From Siphonodentalium dalli (Eukaryota > Mollusca > Scaphopoda > Gadilida > Siphonodentaliidae), in the NCBI GenBank assembly GCA_032622095.1, contig CP136066.1, forward strand, positions 154,779,152-154,843,151: a DNA stretch of 64,000 nucleotides, in the 5' to 3' direction. Shown here piece after piece: positions 33,301 through 48,300 of this stretch (the stretch's first letter is position 1; the number at the start of each line of letters is the position of its first letter). Made by a program: the position numbers and the translations under genes. The notes beneath the pieces were generated by a model. It saw only the letters and a program-made list of their open reading frames with translations, was not told where the DNA came from and made no database searches.

Positions 33301-36300
33301 ATATAATGAAACCTCATACCTCGCTATGATATCTGCAGCATATCATTTTTATATCTGGTTTGTGTATCACAGGGAGCAATTTACTTTCGATATTTGATTA
33401 GCAAATACTCTCACATTGACATGATTAGATAGCATTTTTATAACATCATACATGTATAAAAAATTCCTCGCTATTACCGGTATCCACATTTCAGTGGCAA
33501 ATCGCGATGCGATTCCAGTTAATTTGCTCCCTGGTGTATCATAAGCATTCTGATATCTTATGGCATACACAATGGCTGCATGTGACATCAGTTCATAATG
33601 TGAACTGTCGAGAGAGCGAAGAAGATAACAAAGAGAATAGGATGAAGCAAAGTTATACTTGCTCGGTTGTCTCGCTAGCATGAATTATATGGCACTACCT
33701 GGGATGTTTATTCCAAAAACAAGGGGGGGGGGGGGGCGGTACACATTTGAGCAATGTCGTAATCTGAATTGGGAGCTCTTTCACGTAACATAATCATATC
33801 TGATTCATGACTAAATCACATTTACATGAATCCTGTTTCGGAAGAGTACATTCCCATCGAATTTGGATATTAATTAACTTTATTGCTCGTGCCTCCTCCT
33901 GGGCTTGCATTCTAATCCATATAGTTCAGTTGAGGGCTTCTCCTTGGCGGAAAAATATAATATTTATAAATAATATTACTTTTTCCTTAAGGGAAGCCCG
34001 AAACTGAACTATCATAGATCCCTCCCATGGTGGTGCCATTCCCAACCCCGCGACTCGCAAATCTCATGATTAAGTCGGAAATAAAAAACTGACTAGACAA
34101 TAGATAGAATGCGGGTGTATTCATGCGAGACTAATCTGGACACGGGTGTGAGTGGGGTCGGCACAGCAATAAAATTTTAACCCCTCCTGATTGACACAAG
34201 GCTGGAGACGTAATCCATATAGTTCAGTTTCGGGCTTCTCTTAAGGAAAAAGTAATATTATTTATAAATATTATATATATAACATATTGCGACACTATTA
34301 TATATAATGCGGTATCGGATAATGTGGCTTCATATAGCCTATTTAATAAATAAAGCATGGCTTGGAGTGAAATACGCCGATATAGTGCATAGTGAGGTTG
34401 TGTAGTTCACGACGCGAAGCGGAGTGAACTACACAACCGCACTATGCACTATATCGGTGTATTTCACGACAAGTCATGCTCTAATTATTATATTGTATCG
34501 AACAAATGCAGAAATTACAAACCTCATTATAATTTACTGAATGTAAGTCTCTTAAAACCTCATTATAATTTACTGAATGTAAGTCTCTCTAAACCTCATT
34601 ATAATTTACTGAATGTAAGTCTCTCTAAACATCATTATAATTTACTGAATGTAAGTCTCTACAAACCTCATTATAATTTACTGAATGTAAGTCTCTCTAA
34701 ACCTCATTATAATTTACTGAATGTAAGTCTCTCTAAACATCATTATAATTTACTGAATGTAAGTCTCTACAAACCTCATTATAATTTACTGAATGTAAGT
34801 CTCTCTAAACCTCATTATAATTTACTGAATGTAAGTCTCTCTAAACATCATTATAATTTACTGAATGTAAGTCTCTACAAACCTCATTATAATTTACTGA
34901 ATGTAAGTCTCTTTAAACCTCATTATAATTTACCTTTGTAATTTTGATTTAGCAGTAGGAAACTACTATTTTCAACTTTTACTAAGTTCAGACAATTGAT
35001 GTTCGCCTTACTGAAGCTTTAATTTGGATCAGCGGCGAAATAACAAGTAGTTTCAGAACAAAGTTTGATGTAGTGTTCGTTACTATTTTTAGTAGTCAAA
35101 ACTACATATGCATAGTGCACGATGGGAGAGACTTGAAGGCGTAGTATACAACTACGACTAATAGAGTCGAGTAGCCAACCAATCGGAAAGCTTGATTTCA
35201 ATAACAAAGTCACGTGAGATACAATATTATATGGATAGAGCATGGCTTGGAGGTGCCTACGCGAATGTAGTGGCCAGTGGGAAGGGTGTAGTTCCCGAGC
35301 CGCAGGCGAGGGAACTACACCTTTCCCACTGGCCACTACATTCGCGTAGGCACCTCCAAGCCATGCTCTATTCATTATATTATATCGAACATTCATAGAC
35401 AAACTGATACTTTAATATGGTTACACCATCGGCCATTTCATATATATTTGTATTTATATTTCATTTATTTACATTGCGCTAATCATTATATTATATTGAA
35501 CATGAATTTACAAACTGATGTTCTATAATATTTATATATATTCATCATTTTATTTCTAACCCAAACGCGTAATAGATATGTTATCCCGCAAACGTATACT
35601 ACCAGTGGATTGAATTGAATGGTATATATGCACGCCCTGGTCATTGTTCGCTGTGTCAATCAGTGACGCTGGCGTATTTCAGACAAGCATGCTAGCTTGA
35701 CAGCATATACATATCACAGCTTATAGCGTTCACTCTGAGTTATTGGTATAAAATATCCATTTGACAATAACTATGCACGCGCGATATGACTGATCTCTCA
35801 ATCAAAACTGTTTGTCGACAACACAGATTATAATCCCATGCATAGTGGTCTACGTCATAATCCCCTGGCCGTGCTCTACGCTTACGAAAATGGCCTACGT
35901 CACACCACGTGATATTGGGTACAAGCACTATGCACAATAGAGCCTGCCTCTCGGCCAATCAGCGACGGCGACACAACGGTACTGATATAATATTGTGTGA
36001 TATATGGGATCTACTAAAAGACGGGACGGAACGATTTTCCGGAACGGGACGGAACGATTTGTCTAAAGGACGGAACGGAACGTATATTTAAAAGTCATTT
36101 TATTCGGAAATGAAAGAGTTTAGAAGCACAAACATGGTCTCAACTTGTTTATTGGTATCTACTCTATACGAATGTGATGTTTTCCCCGATAAAATTGAGC
36201 GTATGCTGAACGATGGGCGTTCGAATAACGAAGCGTCGAAATTAGGGAAATTTATCACTTATGGGACGATAATCTAAACACTAAAAGTCATATTTCGTTT

Positions 36301-39300
36301 ACATTTTCATGTTTGGGTGACGGATTATTGCAGAAAATGTTAGTCTAATATATACTAAATAGTAAAATAGAAGTTTGCACTTGTTTTCTGCAGGTAAAAG
36401 TAGTGTTTTTAACGACGGGACGATGACACCTCCATTCATGAAAAATCTCCATTCCGCCGAACGAAAATCGTCGAAAATCTTAACAGAAAAACTCGCATTT
36501 CGTTCACATTTTCATGTTTGGGTGACGGATTTTTGCAGAAAATGTTTGTCTAATATATACTAAATAGTTAAATAGAAGTTTGCACTTGTTTTCTGCTGAT
36601 AAAAGTAGTGTTTTTATCGACGGGACGATGACATCCGCATTCTTGAAAAATCTGCATTCCGCCGAACGAAAATCTTCGAAAATCTTAACAGAAAAACTAG
36701 CATTATGTTCACATTTTCATGTTTGGGTGACGGATTATTGCAGAAAATGTTAGTCTAATATATACTAAATAGTAAAATAGAAGGTTGCACTTGTTTTCTG
36801 CTGATAAAAGTAGTGTTTTTATCGACGGGACGATGACACCTCCATTCTTGAAAAATCTCCATTCCGCCGAACGAAAATCGTCGAAAATCTTAAAAGAAAA
36901 ACTCGCATTTCGTTCACATTTTCATGTTTGGGTGACGGATTTTTGCAGAAAATGTTAGTCTAATATATACTAAATAGTAAAATAGAAGTTTGCACTTGGT
37001 ATCTCCTAATTATGACATAGTTATCTCCTAATTAGAACATAATTATCTCCCAATAAGGACTTAGTATTGCCAATATCGGTCGAGGCGAATATGAAACCGT
37101 ATCCTCCAACTAAAGTACATTTAGTTTTATATACGTTTCCCACATTTGTTGAATATACCCCAACATATTGGCTGTACCTAAAACGCTGAATCAGCTGCTG
37201 ATCAGCAGGTTACCACCTAAAACGCTGATCAGCAGATTTCCCGATTTCAGTTTAACTCGATTATAGCGGCGGTAGTCGGTCGGTGACTACAGTTTACAAA
37301 ACATAATTTGTGTGTTGATATTCTGGACAATATTAAGATAAGGTTCTTGTGTATAATGTTGTTTGACTACACGGTACGTCCTTAACTTATTCGCACCCGA
37401 ACATTTGTCATCGTTGAAAATATCAGTTTTATAATTCTCTATGTGGCTTTCTTTCAATTAGATTTTAATGTCATTTATCTGTTTGTGAATTGAGGCATTG
37501 GTAACAATTTCATTTAATTTTGGAATGCCGAGTCTCACTGATTCATGTTCAGGGATGACAAATTCATCACTGGACATAGCTGCGAGTAATAACGAGCCTC
37601 ATACATCCAACATAATCTGCAACATGGTCCGGACATTTTTCAAAGAAAGGTCAGATTCTGCTGACATAATAATGAAATAGTTACTGCAGTATATGTATTA
37701 TGTTTGTATCATTGTTGACATTGTTATATATATTTGTTATTTTGACATCGGTCTCGTGTGGACGTTTTATGTCATTAAACTATCTATCTGTGGCCACCCT
37801 ACATTTTCGTTCGGCGGAATGCAGATTTTTCAAGAATGGATGTGTCATCGTCCCGTGGATAAAAACACTACTTTTACCAGCAGTTCAAACTTCTATTTTA
37901 CTATTTAGTATATATTAGACTAACATTTTCTGCAGTAATCCGTCACCCAAACATGAAAATGTGAACGAAATATGACTTTTAGTGTTTAGATTATCGTCCC
38001 AGAAGTGATAAATTTCCCTAATTTCGACGCTTCGTTATTCGAACGCCCATCGTTCAGCATACGCTCAATTTTATCGGGAAAACATCACATTCGTATAGAG
38101 TAGATACCAATAAACAAGTTGAGACCATGTTTGTGCCTCTAAACTCTTTCATTTCCGAATAAAATGACTTTTAAATTTTCGTTCCGTTCCTTCCCGTCTT
38201 TTAGACAAATCGTTCCGTCCCGTTCCGGAAAATCGTTCCGTCCCGTCTTTTAGTAGATCCCGTAATATATGCCTACTCTGGTGTGCTACCAACGCCCCTG
38301 AAAACAAGCTATTGCAACTGCCAATATATTACATTGTACGTTCAATACATCGAATTACAACGGAATAGTGTTTTCTTAGTCTTGTAGTCCACCTGCAAGT
38401 CAACATTGCGATTCAGTGTCGTTAATGGTGGTTGATTAGACGAACCGGAGCAGGTGTGATTTGGAGAGGTACGAACCTCGGGTTCAGTTTGTACGAACCG
38501 GAGCTTATATCGATCTTTGATTTCACCCTGTATCGATTACAAATGATATTTTTTCGAGATTGAGGTTATACATTAAGGAAGTTAAGTTGTTTCCTTATAT
38601 GAAAATCACTAAACTTATTCAAAAGCGTGGCATATAATGTTAAAAACACTGCATCAAACCTGTCTCTGCAGAAAAACATGCATCGAATTTGGGTGATCAG
38701 TGCATTTTTAGAAGTAATCGGCAAAGCTTCTTACATTAAAGTGGTATATAAACGTCAACAGATCTATTCTAGCAAAGATTGCGAAGGGCATCCATACATA
38801 AATGTTATTTATTTATTCAAACTGACCATTTTACCGGGACCTGTGGTGTTTTCCATTGTGCTGGCCGGTCGGATCGTGACGAACGTCAACCAAAAATCGG
38901 GGTCGAACCGTCCGTAAAATCATTGACGAACCGATTCACCAGGCGCTTATTTCACCCCGTGATACATGTACTGCATGTAGTAGAATTTAAAACTAGTTAG
39001 TCGAGTTTTTGAAAAACTCGACTTATAGTTTGATGAGGGGCGGCGGGCGGCGTGTTTTGCTTATAACTCAACCGTTTATTGGTTTGGTGTGTGAGTACAT
39101 ATCCATGCACGTAAGCTGCAGACAAAAAATCGGGTTCGTCCGCACATTTATTACAGAGTTATGGCCCTTTGAATTTTCAGCTCGTTAGCGCGATAACTTC
39201 AACAAACGTTATCCGATTTGTTTGAAATTTGGTATATAGGTGTCTCCCAAGAATATCTCGGATGAGTTCGAAAACCGGCCTGGTCCGATAAAATTTGATA

Positions 39301-42300
39301 GAGTTATGGCCCTTAATTAGTCATTTTTTCACAAATTTTCAGCTCGTTATCGCGATAATTTAACAAACATCATCCTATTTGATTGAAATTTTGATATATA
39401 GGTGTCTCCCAAGAATACCTCGGACGAGTTAGAAAACCGGCCCGGTCCGATAAAATTTGATAGAGTTATGGTCCTTAAGTAGTCATTTTGTACGAATTTT
39501 GAGCTCGTTAGCGCGATAACTTCAACAAACGTCATCCGATTCAACTAAAATTTGGTATATAAGTGTCTTCCAATAATATCCTGGACGAGTTCGAAAACCA
39601 GCCTGGCCCAATAAAATTTGATAGAGTTATGGCCCTTAATTAGTCATTTTTTGTGAATTTTTAGCTCGTTAGCGCGATAACTTCAACAAACGTCCTCCGA
39701 TTTGTTTAAAATTTGGAATAGACATACTTGCCAAGAATATTTCGGACGAGTTCGAAAACCAGCCTGGCCCAATAAAATTTGATGGAGTTATGGCCCTTAA
39801 TTAGTCATTTTTCGATTTTACCTATTAATTAGTCTACCGATACTGATGCACACCAATTGGCGGTAGCCACCGGCGGTAAGCCACCGAAAACGAGACACAG
39901 CATCTCTGATGCCACCTCTTGTTTTTAATATACAGCATGGAGATATATTCGACATCATATTGAACTTCCTGTAGGAACGAGAAGAACTTGTAGTTTACAA
40001 ACTTTCATGTTTGCAGATTGAAAACCCTTGAATTTTACGGAACTCTCATCACAATGAATGGAATTATCCTTCATAAAATTGTCAGCAACCGTTTGTGTTG
40101 TGTCAGAAGTGTCTATGTTGATTATCCTCCATGGAATCAATACATGTCCATTTTCAATCACGCAAATATTTAGCAGCGCCATGTTTTTGAGGTGGTGCGT
40201 TCGATATGCGTTCGGAGTAGTTTGAAGTAGAGTTATCCCTCTTACTCAATGACCGGCTAACTGCAGTTACACACATGATATAAACGGAACACGCGGGCGC
40301 ACATTTATAGCAGGCGGCGGGCACTTTATATACTTTTTATTTTCGTTGTCGAATAAAAAGCTCCCAGCGGTGGATTTTTAAGGGGGGCGGCGGTGCCTGA
40401 GAAACATATAATCATTGACACATTTTTTACTGAGTTTGCAGGCACAATTCATCATGACGGTCATGTATGAATCGGAAATTTGAATCTGGAAATGGGTATG
40501 TTTGATCTCAGTTCTGAACAAGTTTGTATAAAAACATACCGCAATTATTGCGTACCGATTGTAATATATTTTTTTCTGGCATATAAAATGCAAATAAAAA
40601 GGTTGCATGCGAAGTTTTTCGGGAACAAATGGGAAATTGACTTTCATTACCCAATAGGTGGGGCATGTAAAAGCTCAACACTGTATAGCAAAGCACCCTT
40701 GCTACCTAATCCCAATTCAGCATCATGGGACATGGGGAAACAAAATAATTAGCAAAAACATTGAGATAATATCAAAACGAAGATGCAGTTACATACACAT
40801 AGCAAGTTTCATTTCCACATTTTCACTTCCAGTGAGAGGGCTTCAAATAAGCCAATGGCTTGTTGCCTAATCCCATTTTTCTGCTTCTAAATTTATACCT
40901 ATTGTAATTATATATTTGAATGTCAATAGAGGGAAAATAAATACTGTTTATACTAGTTTCATTTCCAACTAAACAGCTTGTTTCCTTGATCTGGAATACC
41001 TATGATGATTGGGGTATATTTTAATCTTTCTTCTTTGCTTTCAAATCTAACGTGTTGTGTGATTAGGCTGTTTCCTATTTCGTATATTTGATGTCAACAA
41101 GCCTCATCATCCATGGCCTTAAACATTATCATGCATTGCGATATAAACGTTATTCTACATAGCAACAAGCCTTGTACTGGATGTCAACTAGCCTTATCCT
41201 GCATGGCAATAAACCTTATACTGCATGGCCGATATAAATGTTATTCTGAGTAGCAACAAGCCTTATCCAGGATGTCAACTAGTTTATCCTGCATGGCAAT
41301 TTATTTTTAATGGCAACAGCTGAGGAGATACTCATTGTTTCTAGCAAAAATACACTAAAAGGAAAAGTGGGATAAAATATTTTTATTCTGGACAAAGATA
41401 TATTTCTTGTCATTTGGGTTACATATCCAGAGAATGTTGATTTTGAGAACCCTCATGGTGGTAATAACCTAAATGTATCTCATAGAACATCTCGAATATG
41501 GGTTTCGTCTGCATGATTTTGACTGAGTTATGCCTCTTTTTCGACTTAGATTTTACCTGATTTGCGGTTTCCGGATGATAACTTTAGATTGAATCAAGTG
41601 AACTGAACCAAATTTGTATATTAGTTTACCACCCCAAAATACAGATCAAGTTCGAATATGGGTTTCGTCTGCATGATTTTGACTGAGTTATGCCCCTTTT
41701 TCGACTTAGATTTTACCTGATATGCGGTTTCCAGATGATAACTTTATATTGAATCTAGTGAACTGAACCAAATTTGGTATACAGATCATGTTCAAATATG
41801 GGTTCTGTCTACATGATTTTGCAGGTCAAGTTCGAATTTGAGTCCGATCCGACCATTTTTGCCAGAGTTATAGGATTATTTTGTCTGAAAATAGCCAAAA
41901 ATAAATATTTGGTTCATGTATTGACTTAATCTTTACAAACAAGGAAAATGTGCATTGCAGTGTTTCGGAAGTATACTATTCATACCACAAACTTATTTGG
42001 ATTGGATGGAATGATTGTTGATGTGGTTATTTCTCACTGGTAACAAGGTATATTAAAGACATATTATGGACTTGTTCGGGTGCGAGAAACTGATAAGTTA
42101 GTACGCTATGTCATCTGGGAATGTAGCATTCTACTAGCATCACCGAAAATCTCAAAGAAATCGACCACACCACTCCATAGATATCATCGTCTGCACTACA
42201 CTTAATTGTAAATATTTACATCTCGATTCAGGACGCGACAATCGGCAATAAACAAACGCAAATTATTTCGCCATCGAGAGTCATTGCATTTAATTAATAT

Positions 42301-45300
42301 ATAAAAATGATGGTGTGCGTACTGTAACTCTGTATTAATATTCGTAAAAATAACTACTTTGAGCAAGAATATTCTCCATTTCTATTCGATCACCAACTGG
42401 AGTGTTTCACATCACTTTAATTTCAACTTAAAATGTTTATATTTTGAGATTTCTGATTGATAAACAAAATTTGGTATGTGAATTTTTCAGTCAAAAATAC
42501 CACACTTGAAGTTATTGTGTTTTATTTTTGTTATTATTTCGTCTTAAGTCAAAGGTTTCAAACAAATGAATTAAACCTTGCCCCACTCTACTCCAGAAAC
42601 GGGCGTATTATGCCTTGCCTCGACGGCGTGCTCTTGTTGTGTCTTGGAAGGCTTGCGGTATTCCTCAGAATTACCTCACATTGCGCTATGTTAATCATTT
42701 CAATTGGACTCCTTTATCTTGGTGCTACTAATAGTGAGTTCTGATTGGCGCTACTGATGTGGAATCCCGGGGTTGGGAAATGACAACTCAATGAAAGGTC
42801 ATCAGACCCACTATTTTATATATTGTATGTTCAGTAATGCCCTAAATAATCAACTCCTTAACCACAGCAGAATTATTGGTAATTTTTCAGGATTGGGTCG
42901 GAAATATGGCTTGTTGCCATTCATCAGAAAGCTCTCACAGAGCTTTCCGATGAATGGCAATAAGCCATATTTCCGACTAAATCCTGAAAAATTACCCATA
43001 ATTCTGCTGTGGTTAAGGAGTTGATTATTTAGGGCATTACTGTAGTTTACTCCAGACTGTGTTCCTCCATTAACCCTTTCTATACTGAATACTCATTGAC
43101 GAGTAGTTATCCCTTAGGATGTTCTGATAATAAGTTCAAAAAATGATCTTTGTTGAACTTATTATCTGAACATTTCTCCAATAAATAGGACTCCTTCTGT
43201 ACTTGTATCATCTGTCAGCTTATTTTTTCTGAAAACTACTCCAGATGGGTAATAGACCAATGTAAACTTTTACAATTGAGTGGGAAAATTCATTTAGTAT
43301 AGAAAGGGTTAACCCTTCTATGACTGGAGCTTTCCGAAATTTGGCGAAAATCCTGTGCCAATGCAATCTCTTATATATGCAAGTCTCACATATATAAGAG
43401 AATACATTGGCCTGACAATATTTACCTTGACCTTGTAAGCCCGTGCATTGTCTTATATATTCTCGCATATATAAGACAATGCACTGGCACAGGATCTTTG
43501 AAGTTGCACCAGCGCAGCTCCTCCTGTCATCAAAGGGTTAAGATGTATAGAAATGTTTTACCAATTTCTAATAAGACTTGTTACTTTCACACAGGAGGGT
43601 GAAAATATTGAAGAAAAAAATGAAGATAAGGATAAAGAAGACCCCAAGGAAGCAGACCCCAAGGAAGCAGAAGAAGACGGTCATGACATGTGGCAAGAAA
43701 CATTCAAGAGCCACCATGATTCCAAACCAAATGGTAAACCATATACGGAACTGTTAACTGTTATCATGTGTGATTAAAATTTGCGATCATTTCCATATTG
43801 ATTGAACAATAAAACCGTTAAATATGCAGTAGATTTTTCTTTTGTTGGTGACTGATATTTCTGAGGCATATTGGTAAACTTGCTTGTTTATGTATGATAA
43901 TTGATATTGGAAACTTTGTTTTAGTTATTTTTGTTGTTGAAAATACACTGGCAATTTCGATTTTTAAAATCTCCCAGAAAATCATGAGCAATCTCCCAAA
44001 ATTATTTTGTTAATAACAGGCGTGCGTACAACAGGTTTCGTCCATTCATTTTTGTTGAGTTGTGAAACCTCACTGATCATCACCAAACTTCATATGGATC
44101 TTCGGGGTGACCGACAGATGGGAGTCCTCAATTTTTTCTGATTTTCGTTAAATAACATTGCCGCCAGTTATGGTCCTTAGAGAGTAAAATACGCCCATCC
44201 CTGTATCTCCATCATCTTAGATGGGAGGTGAATGATCTTATGTAAATTAAAAAGGGATGAAGGGATACAAGCCACAGGTATTATTGTTCAGTCATCGCAG
44301 GCCAAATTAAGACATTTTTCGAATTAATCCACATCAGTAAATTAATAAACCTCAGCGGAAAGCCATCTTGTCGGGGGATACTCAGTGCAGTTCACTTGTT
44401 TAATAAATATTTGAGTTTGTTTCTTTCATCACGGTATCCAAGAAAGTTTGAGCTACCCTTCTTTAGGTTTTGAAACAGAAATATCTGGTGGCTCCATTTT
44501 TTTTTTAGTAAAGTTTGAGCTAATGCCATGGGTTGGCATCCATCATCCATGCATGTGTCTGTCAACAATTTCCTTCGGCATGCCCTACAGGCCGCATCCC
44601 TCATCTGATCTTCACCAAACATCATATGTAGCTTCAGGGTGACCTTTTGATGGGAGCTATCAAATTTTTCTATGAAAAACATGCCCGCCAGAAGCCATCT
44701 TGGATTTCAAATTTGAATCCATCGGCCCACATTTATGACCTGTAGATGGGAGCTATCAAATTTGAATGATTTTCAATGAAAAACATGGCCACCGGCAGCC
44801 ATCTTGGATTTTACTCTTTGATGACTAAATCCTTTGGCACAATCTACAAATCACATCTCTCATCAGATGACCTAGATGGGGTGACCTAGATGGGAGCCTC
44901 CTATTTTGACCAAAATTTGCTAAAAAACATTGGCCGCCAGCAACCATCTTGGATGTCAAATTTGAATCCATCGGCACAGCCCAAATTTATTGGAGAATTG
45001 ATTTGAAAATTTACAGGCATGTTTAGAATAACCACTTGGTGAGAGCTTTCAAATTTGAATAATTTTCTATGAAAAACATGGCTGCTGGCAGCCATCTTGA
45101 ATTTTACTCTTTGCATGACTAAATACTTTGGCACACCCTACAGACCATATCCCTCATCTGATGATCACCAAACTTCATATGGATATTCGGGGTGACCTCT
45201 AGATGGGAGCCTCCTATTTTGACCAAAATTCATTGAAAAACATGGCCGCCTGATCCATCTTGGAATTTACTCTTTGTATGACTAAATCCTTTGGCGCACC

Positions 45301-48300
45301 TTTCAGACCACATCCCTCATTCGATCATCACCAAACTTCACATTGATCTTCGGGTGTTCATGTTGACCTCTTGTTTACTTTCGTTCTTTATCATTCTATT
45401 CATTGCTCAGCGAATAATTTAACTGTGGACAATGATTGAAATTAAATTTTCATGGAGACTGAAATTTCTGATGGTTGATGTTTTTCTATCGCGTCATATA
45501 TACTGGAATTAACAAAGGTATATATTTCCCCAAACAGCTATATACCATGAAAAATAAAATGGTTTAAGACCATTATGCTGATTCTTTCCCAACTATTAAC
45601 CCTTTGAGTGCCAGGTCCGATTTTTGTATCTACCCATATACCCTGTGCCAATGCATTCTCTTATATATGCGAGTCGACCATAGGTCGTCTCGCATATATA
45701 AGAGAATGCATTGGCCTAACAATGTTTCATCATTTGTTCTTATTTTTTACAATTTTTTACAATTTTAATAATCTTTTCTTATATTCTTTAACAGACTTAT
45801 TTTGTAGGTTTATTGCCAGGGAATCTTACGTTTTTCATGGGCATCAAAATTATTACTATGAATACTTGGTGATAGTTTTGAGTTATAACATGCCCCTAAG
45901 GTTTTATCAAGTTTGTTTTTAAATTCACTATAGCATGCTTAAGCATACCCCAAAAAAAATTATTTATTTTTTATTTTTTAGGGCCGATTTTAGACACCGT
46001 AAATTAGGGCCGATGAGATCGGCCCCGGCCCCTGGCACTCAAAGGGTTAAAGTGATACAGGGCAAAATTAACTCATTTGAGTGTCTTGAGTTACTAGAAA
46101 AAGATACTTATCTAATTATAAAATGCCATGTATGTGTCAGGATTTTTGTAAACTAATTACTTTATTCTGCACCTTTCTTGAAATCCATAACTAAGTACAT
46201 GTTATAATTACAGGGCCAGCATCTATTGGATTGGATGTGTCATTCCCAGGTTTTGATAATGTATATGGTATACCAGAGCATGCAGACGACTTCTCTCTCA
46301 AAAGTACCAAGTAAGTGAAATTATCATAAACAATAGGTGTGTGCCAAGAGTCAAGACTAGGCAAGAGATGTTGCTAATGATCAATATTTTTTTTAATTGT
46401 TCAATGAAACTTTGGAAGAATTATGATTTCATCGTTTAAAAATTTATGCATTAGAAAATTAGCAGGTGTACTCAGATGTACTATAATGTCTCATTTATTG
46501 TCTACAGTTCTTATAGATACGGGCGGCCTTCGCGGTGGGTATAGCTGTTAAAATAGTCACAATTGCTAAAACCACCATAAACAGAAAGAATATTATATAA
46601 TAGACAGATGTTGTTCTTATACCAATCATAAATATCATGTACATTGCATGTCATTGTCATGTTTGTTCGCTTTATTATATAAACAAACATCAAAAACTTA
46701 CAGAAACACTCGGAACTACCGGATCATCCAATGAAAATGTTCCGTTGCACCATCAACAATCGCTTTCAAATCACACCAAATTTAATTTTAATCGACACAT
46801 TCTAACCACTGTCAGTTCAAAATCCAGCTAATCCATATTACTTCATGATAGGGAAATGATCAGGCAGAAAACGTGTACATAATATAATTGTTCTTGCATG
46901 AAAATGACTATTTTTCAATCCAGTTAGTATTTTCTCATAACCTATATATGCTAATACATACCAAATAAGGAATTACTATGATAGTATTGTGGGTTGTAAG
47001 TTGTAGACGCACCAAATTAGGGGTTTTACAAGCGACATATAATGCGCGTGCATCTTAATAAGGAAATGACGCAATATCATGACTCTGCTTATAAACAATT
47101 CACTGCGCTTTTTGCGAGAAACTAAACTACACTCGACCTGCATTTTCTCTGACACAAAGCGTGTTTTGTGAATAATATTGCATTCATATCATCATTATGC
47201 TATACTATTAATATATTCTTGAGTATATTATCATAATTTGATAAATGTTATTTCTAAATTATAACCAACAATGAAGGCCGCCCATCCCTTTAAGATATAT
47301 TTTATTTAATCCAATATACTTCGAGGCATGCTTATTTGCTACCAGCATTTCAATAATTCCTCTAAATGACATATCATATACTTATTACTATGCTCATTGA
47401 CGAGTAGTTCCCTTAGGAAATGTTCAGGTAGTACGTCATTCTGCTCTTGTATTATCTGTTTTTCTGTCTGTCATCTGCTTTTATTACCTGAACACCCCTC
47501 AATATAAATAATAGACTGTTCTAATGTGTACTTTTATAATTGAATGGGAAAATCCATTCAGAATAGAAAGGGTTAAATAATTCTCAAAATCTGTCCGATG
47601 ACCAATACTATCATTTGAGATGTGTAATGTATGATTTATCCTGCTCTGAAACTGGATAATTCCATCTTTTAGGGACACAGATCCATATAGACTGTTCAAC
47701 TTAGATGTGTTTGAATATGAGCTGTATAACCCTATGGCTTTATATGGATCCATACCGATGATGGTGGCCCACAAGTGAGTATATTGTATATTCTTCAGTT
47801 CCACATAATATTAAAAAAAACAATCCAGAAATGAATTTCATAACTTGAATCAATCATGATGGTTGTTCTTATTTTTTTTTAAAAGGGACATTTTTCTGTT
47901 ATTGGTCTGTCTGTCTGTCCATCCGTCTGTTTGTTTTTGGTCTCCAGATGATAACTTTAGATAGTTCCAACTGAATGGAATGAAATTTGGTTTGTGTTTT
48001 CTAGCACAAAATACAGGTGAAGTTCAAATTTTGGTTCTGCCCGCCAATTTTCCTCGGAGTTATGGCCCTTTTTGTTGGAATTTACACTCAATTTTCCTTT
48101 CCAGATAACTTTAGTAAGTCTGAACTGAATGGAATGAAATTTGGTATGAGTTTACTAGTCAAAAATACAAGTCAAGTTTGAATTTTAGTTCCACCCACCA
48201 ATTTTCACCAGAGTTATGGTCCTTTATTGGAATTACCACTGGCATATTTTGCCACGCCCTAGCGATTTTCATGTTAATTCCTTGTATTTAAACCTAATAG

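Larger units (their letters stand above)
27563..38983. mobile_element. Inverted-repeat element enclosing several nested elements (11.4 kb)
   Basis: Left end tactacatacagtacatg then cacggggtgaaataagcgcc...cggttcgtcaatgat. The right end (38,894-38,983) carries the same text inverted (atcattgacgaaccg, ggcgcttatttcaccccgtg, catgtactgcatgtagta). Related sub-terminal gaaccgg/cggttcgt motifs are at ~28,150-28,230 and ~38,430-38,500. The interior is mostly other elements listed separately. No transposase was recognised. Confidence 0.7.

Noticed and set aside
34444-34941. 165-codon repeat-protein-like ORF (HYNLLNVSL units)
   Set aside because: It only follows the 36-bp minisatellite, whose period is a multiple of three; there is no start context or conserved domain.
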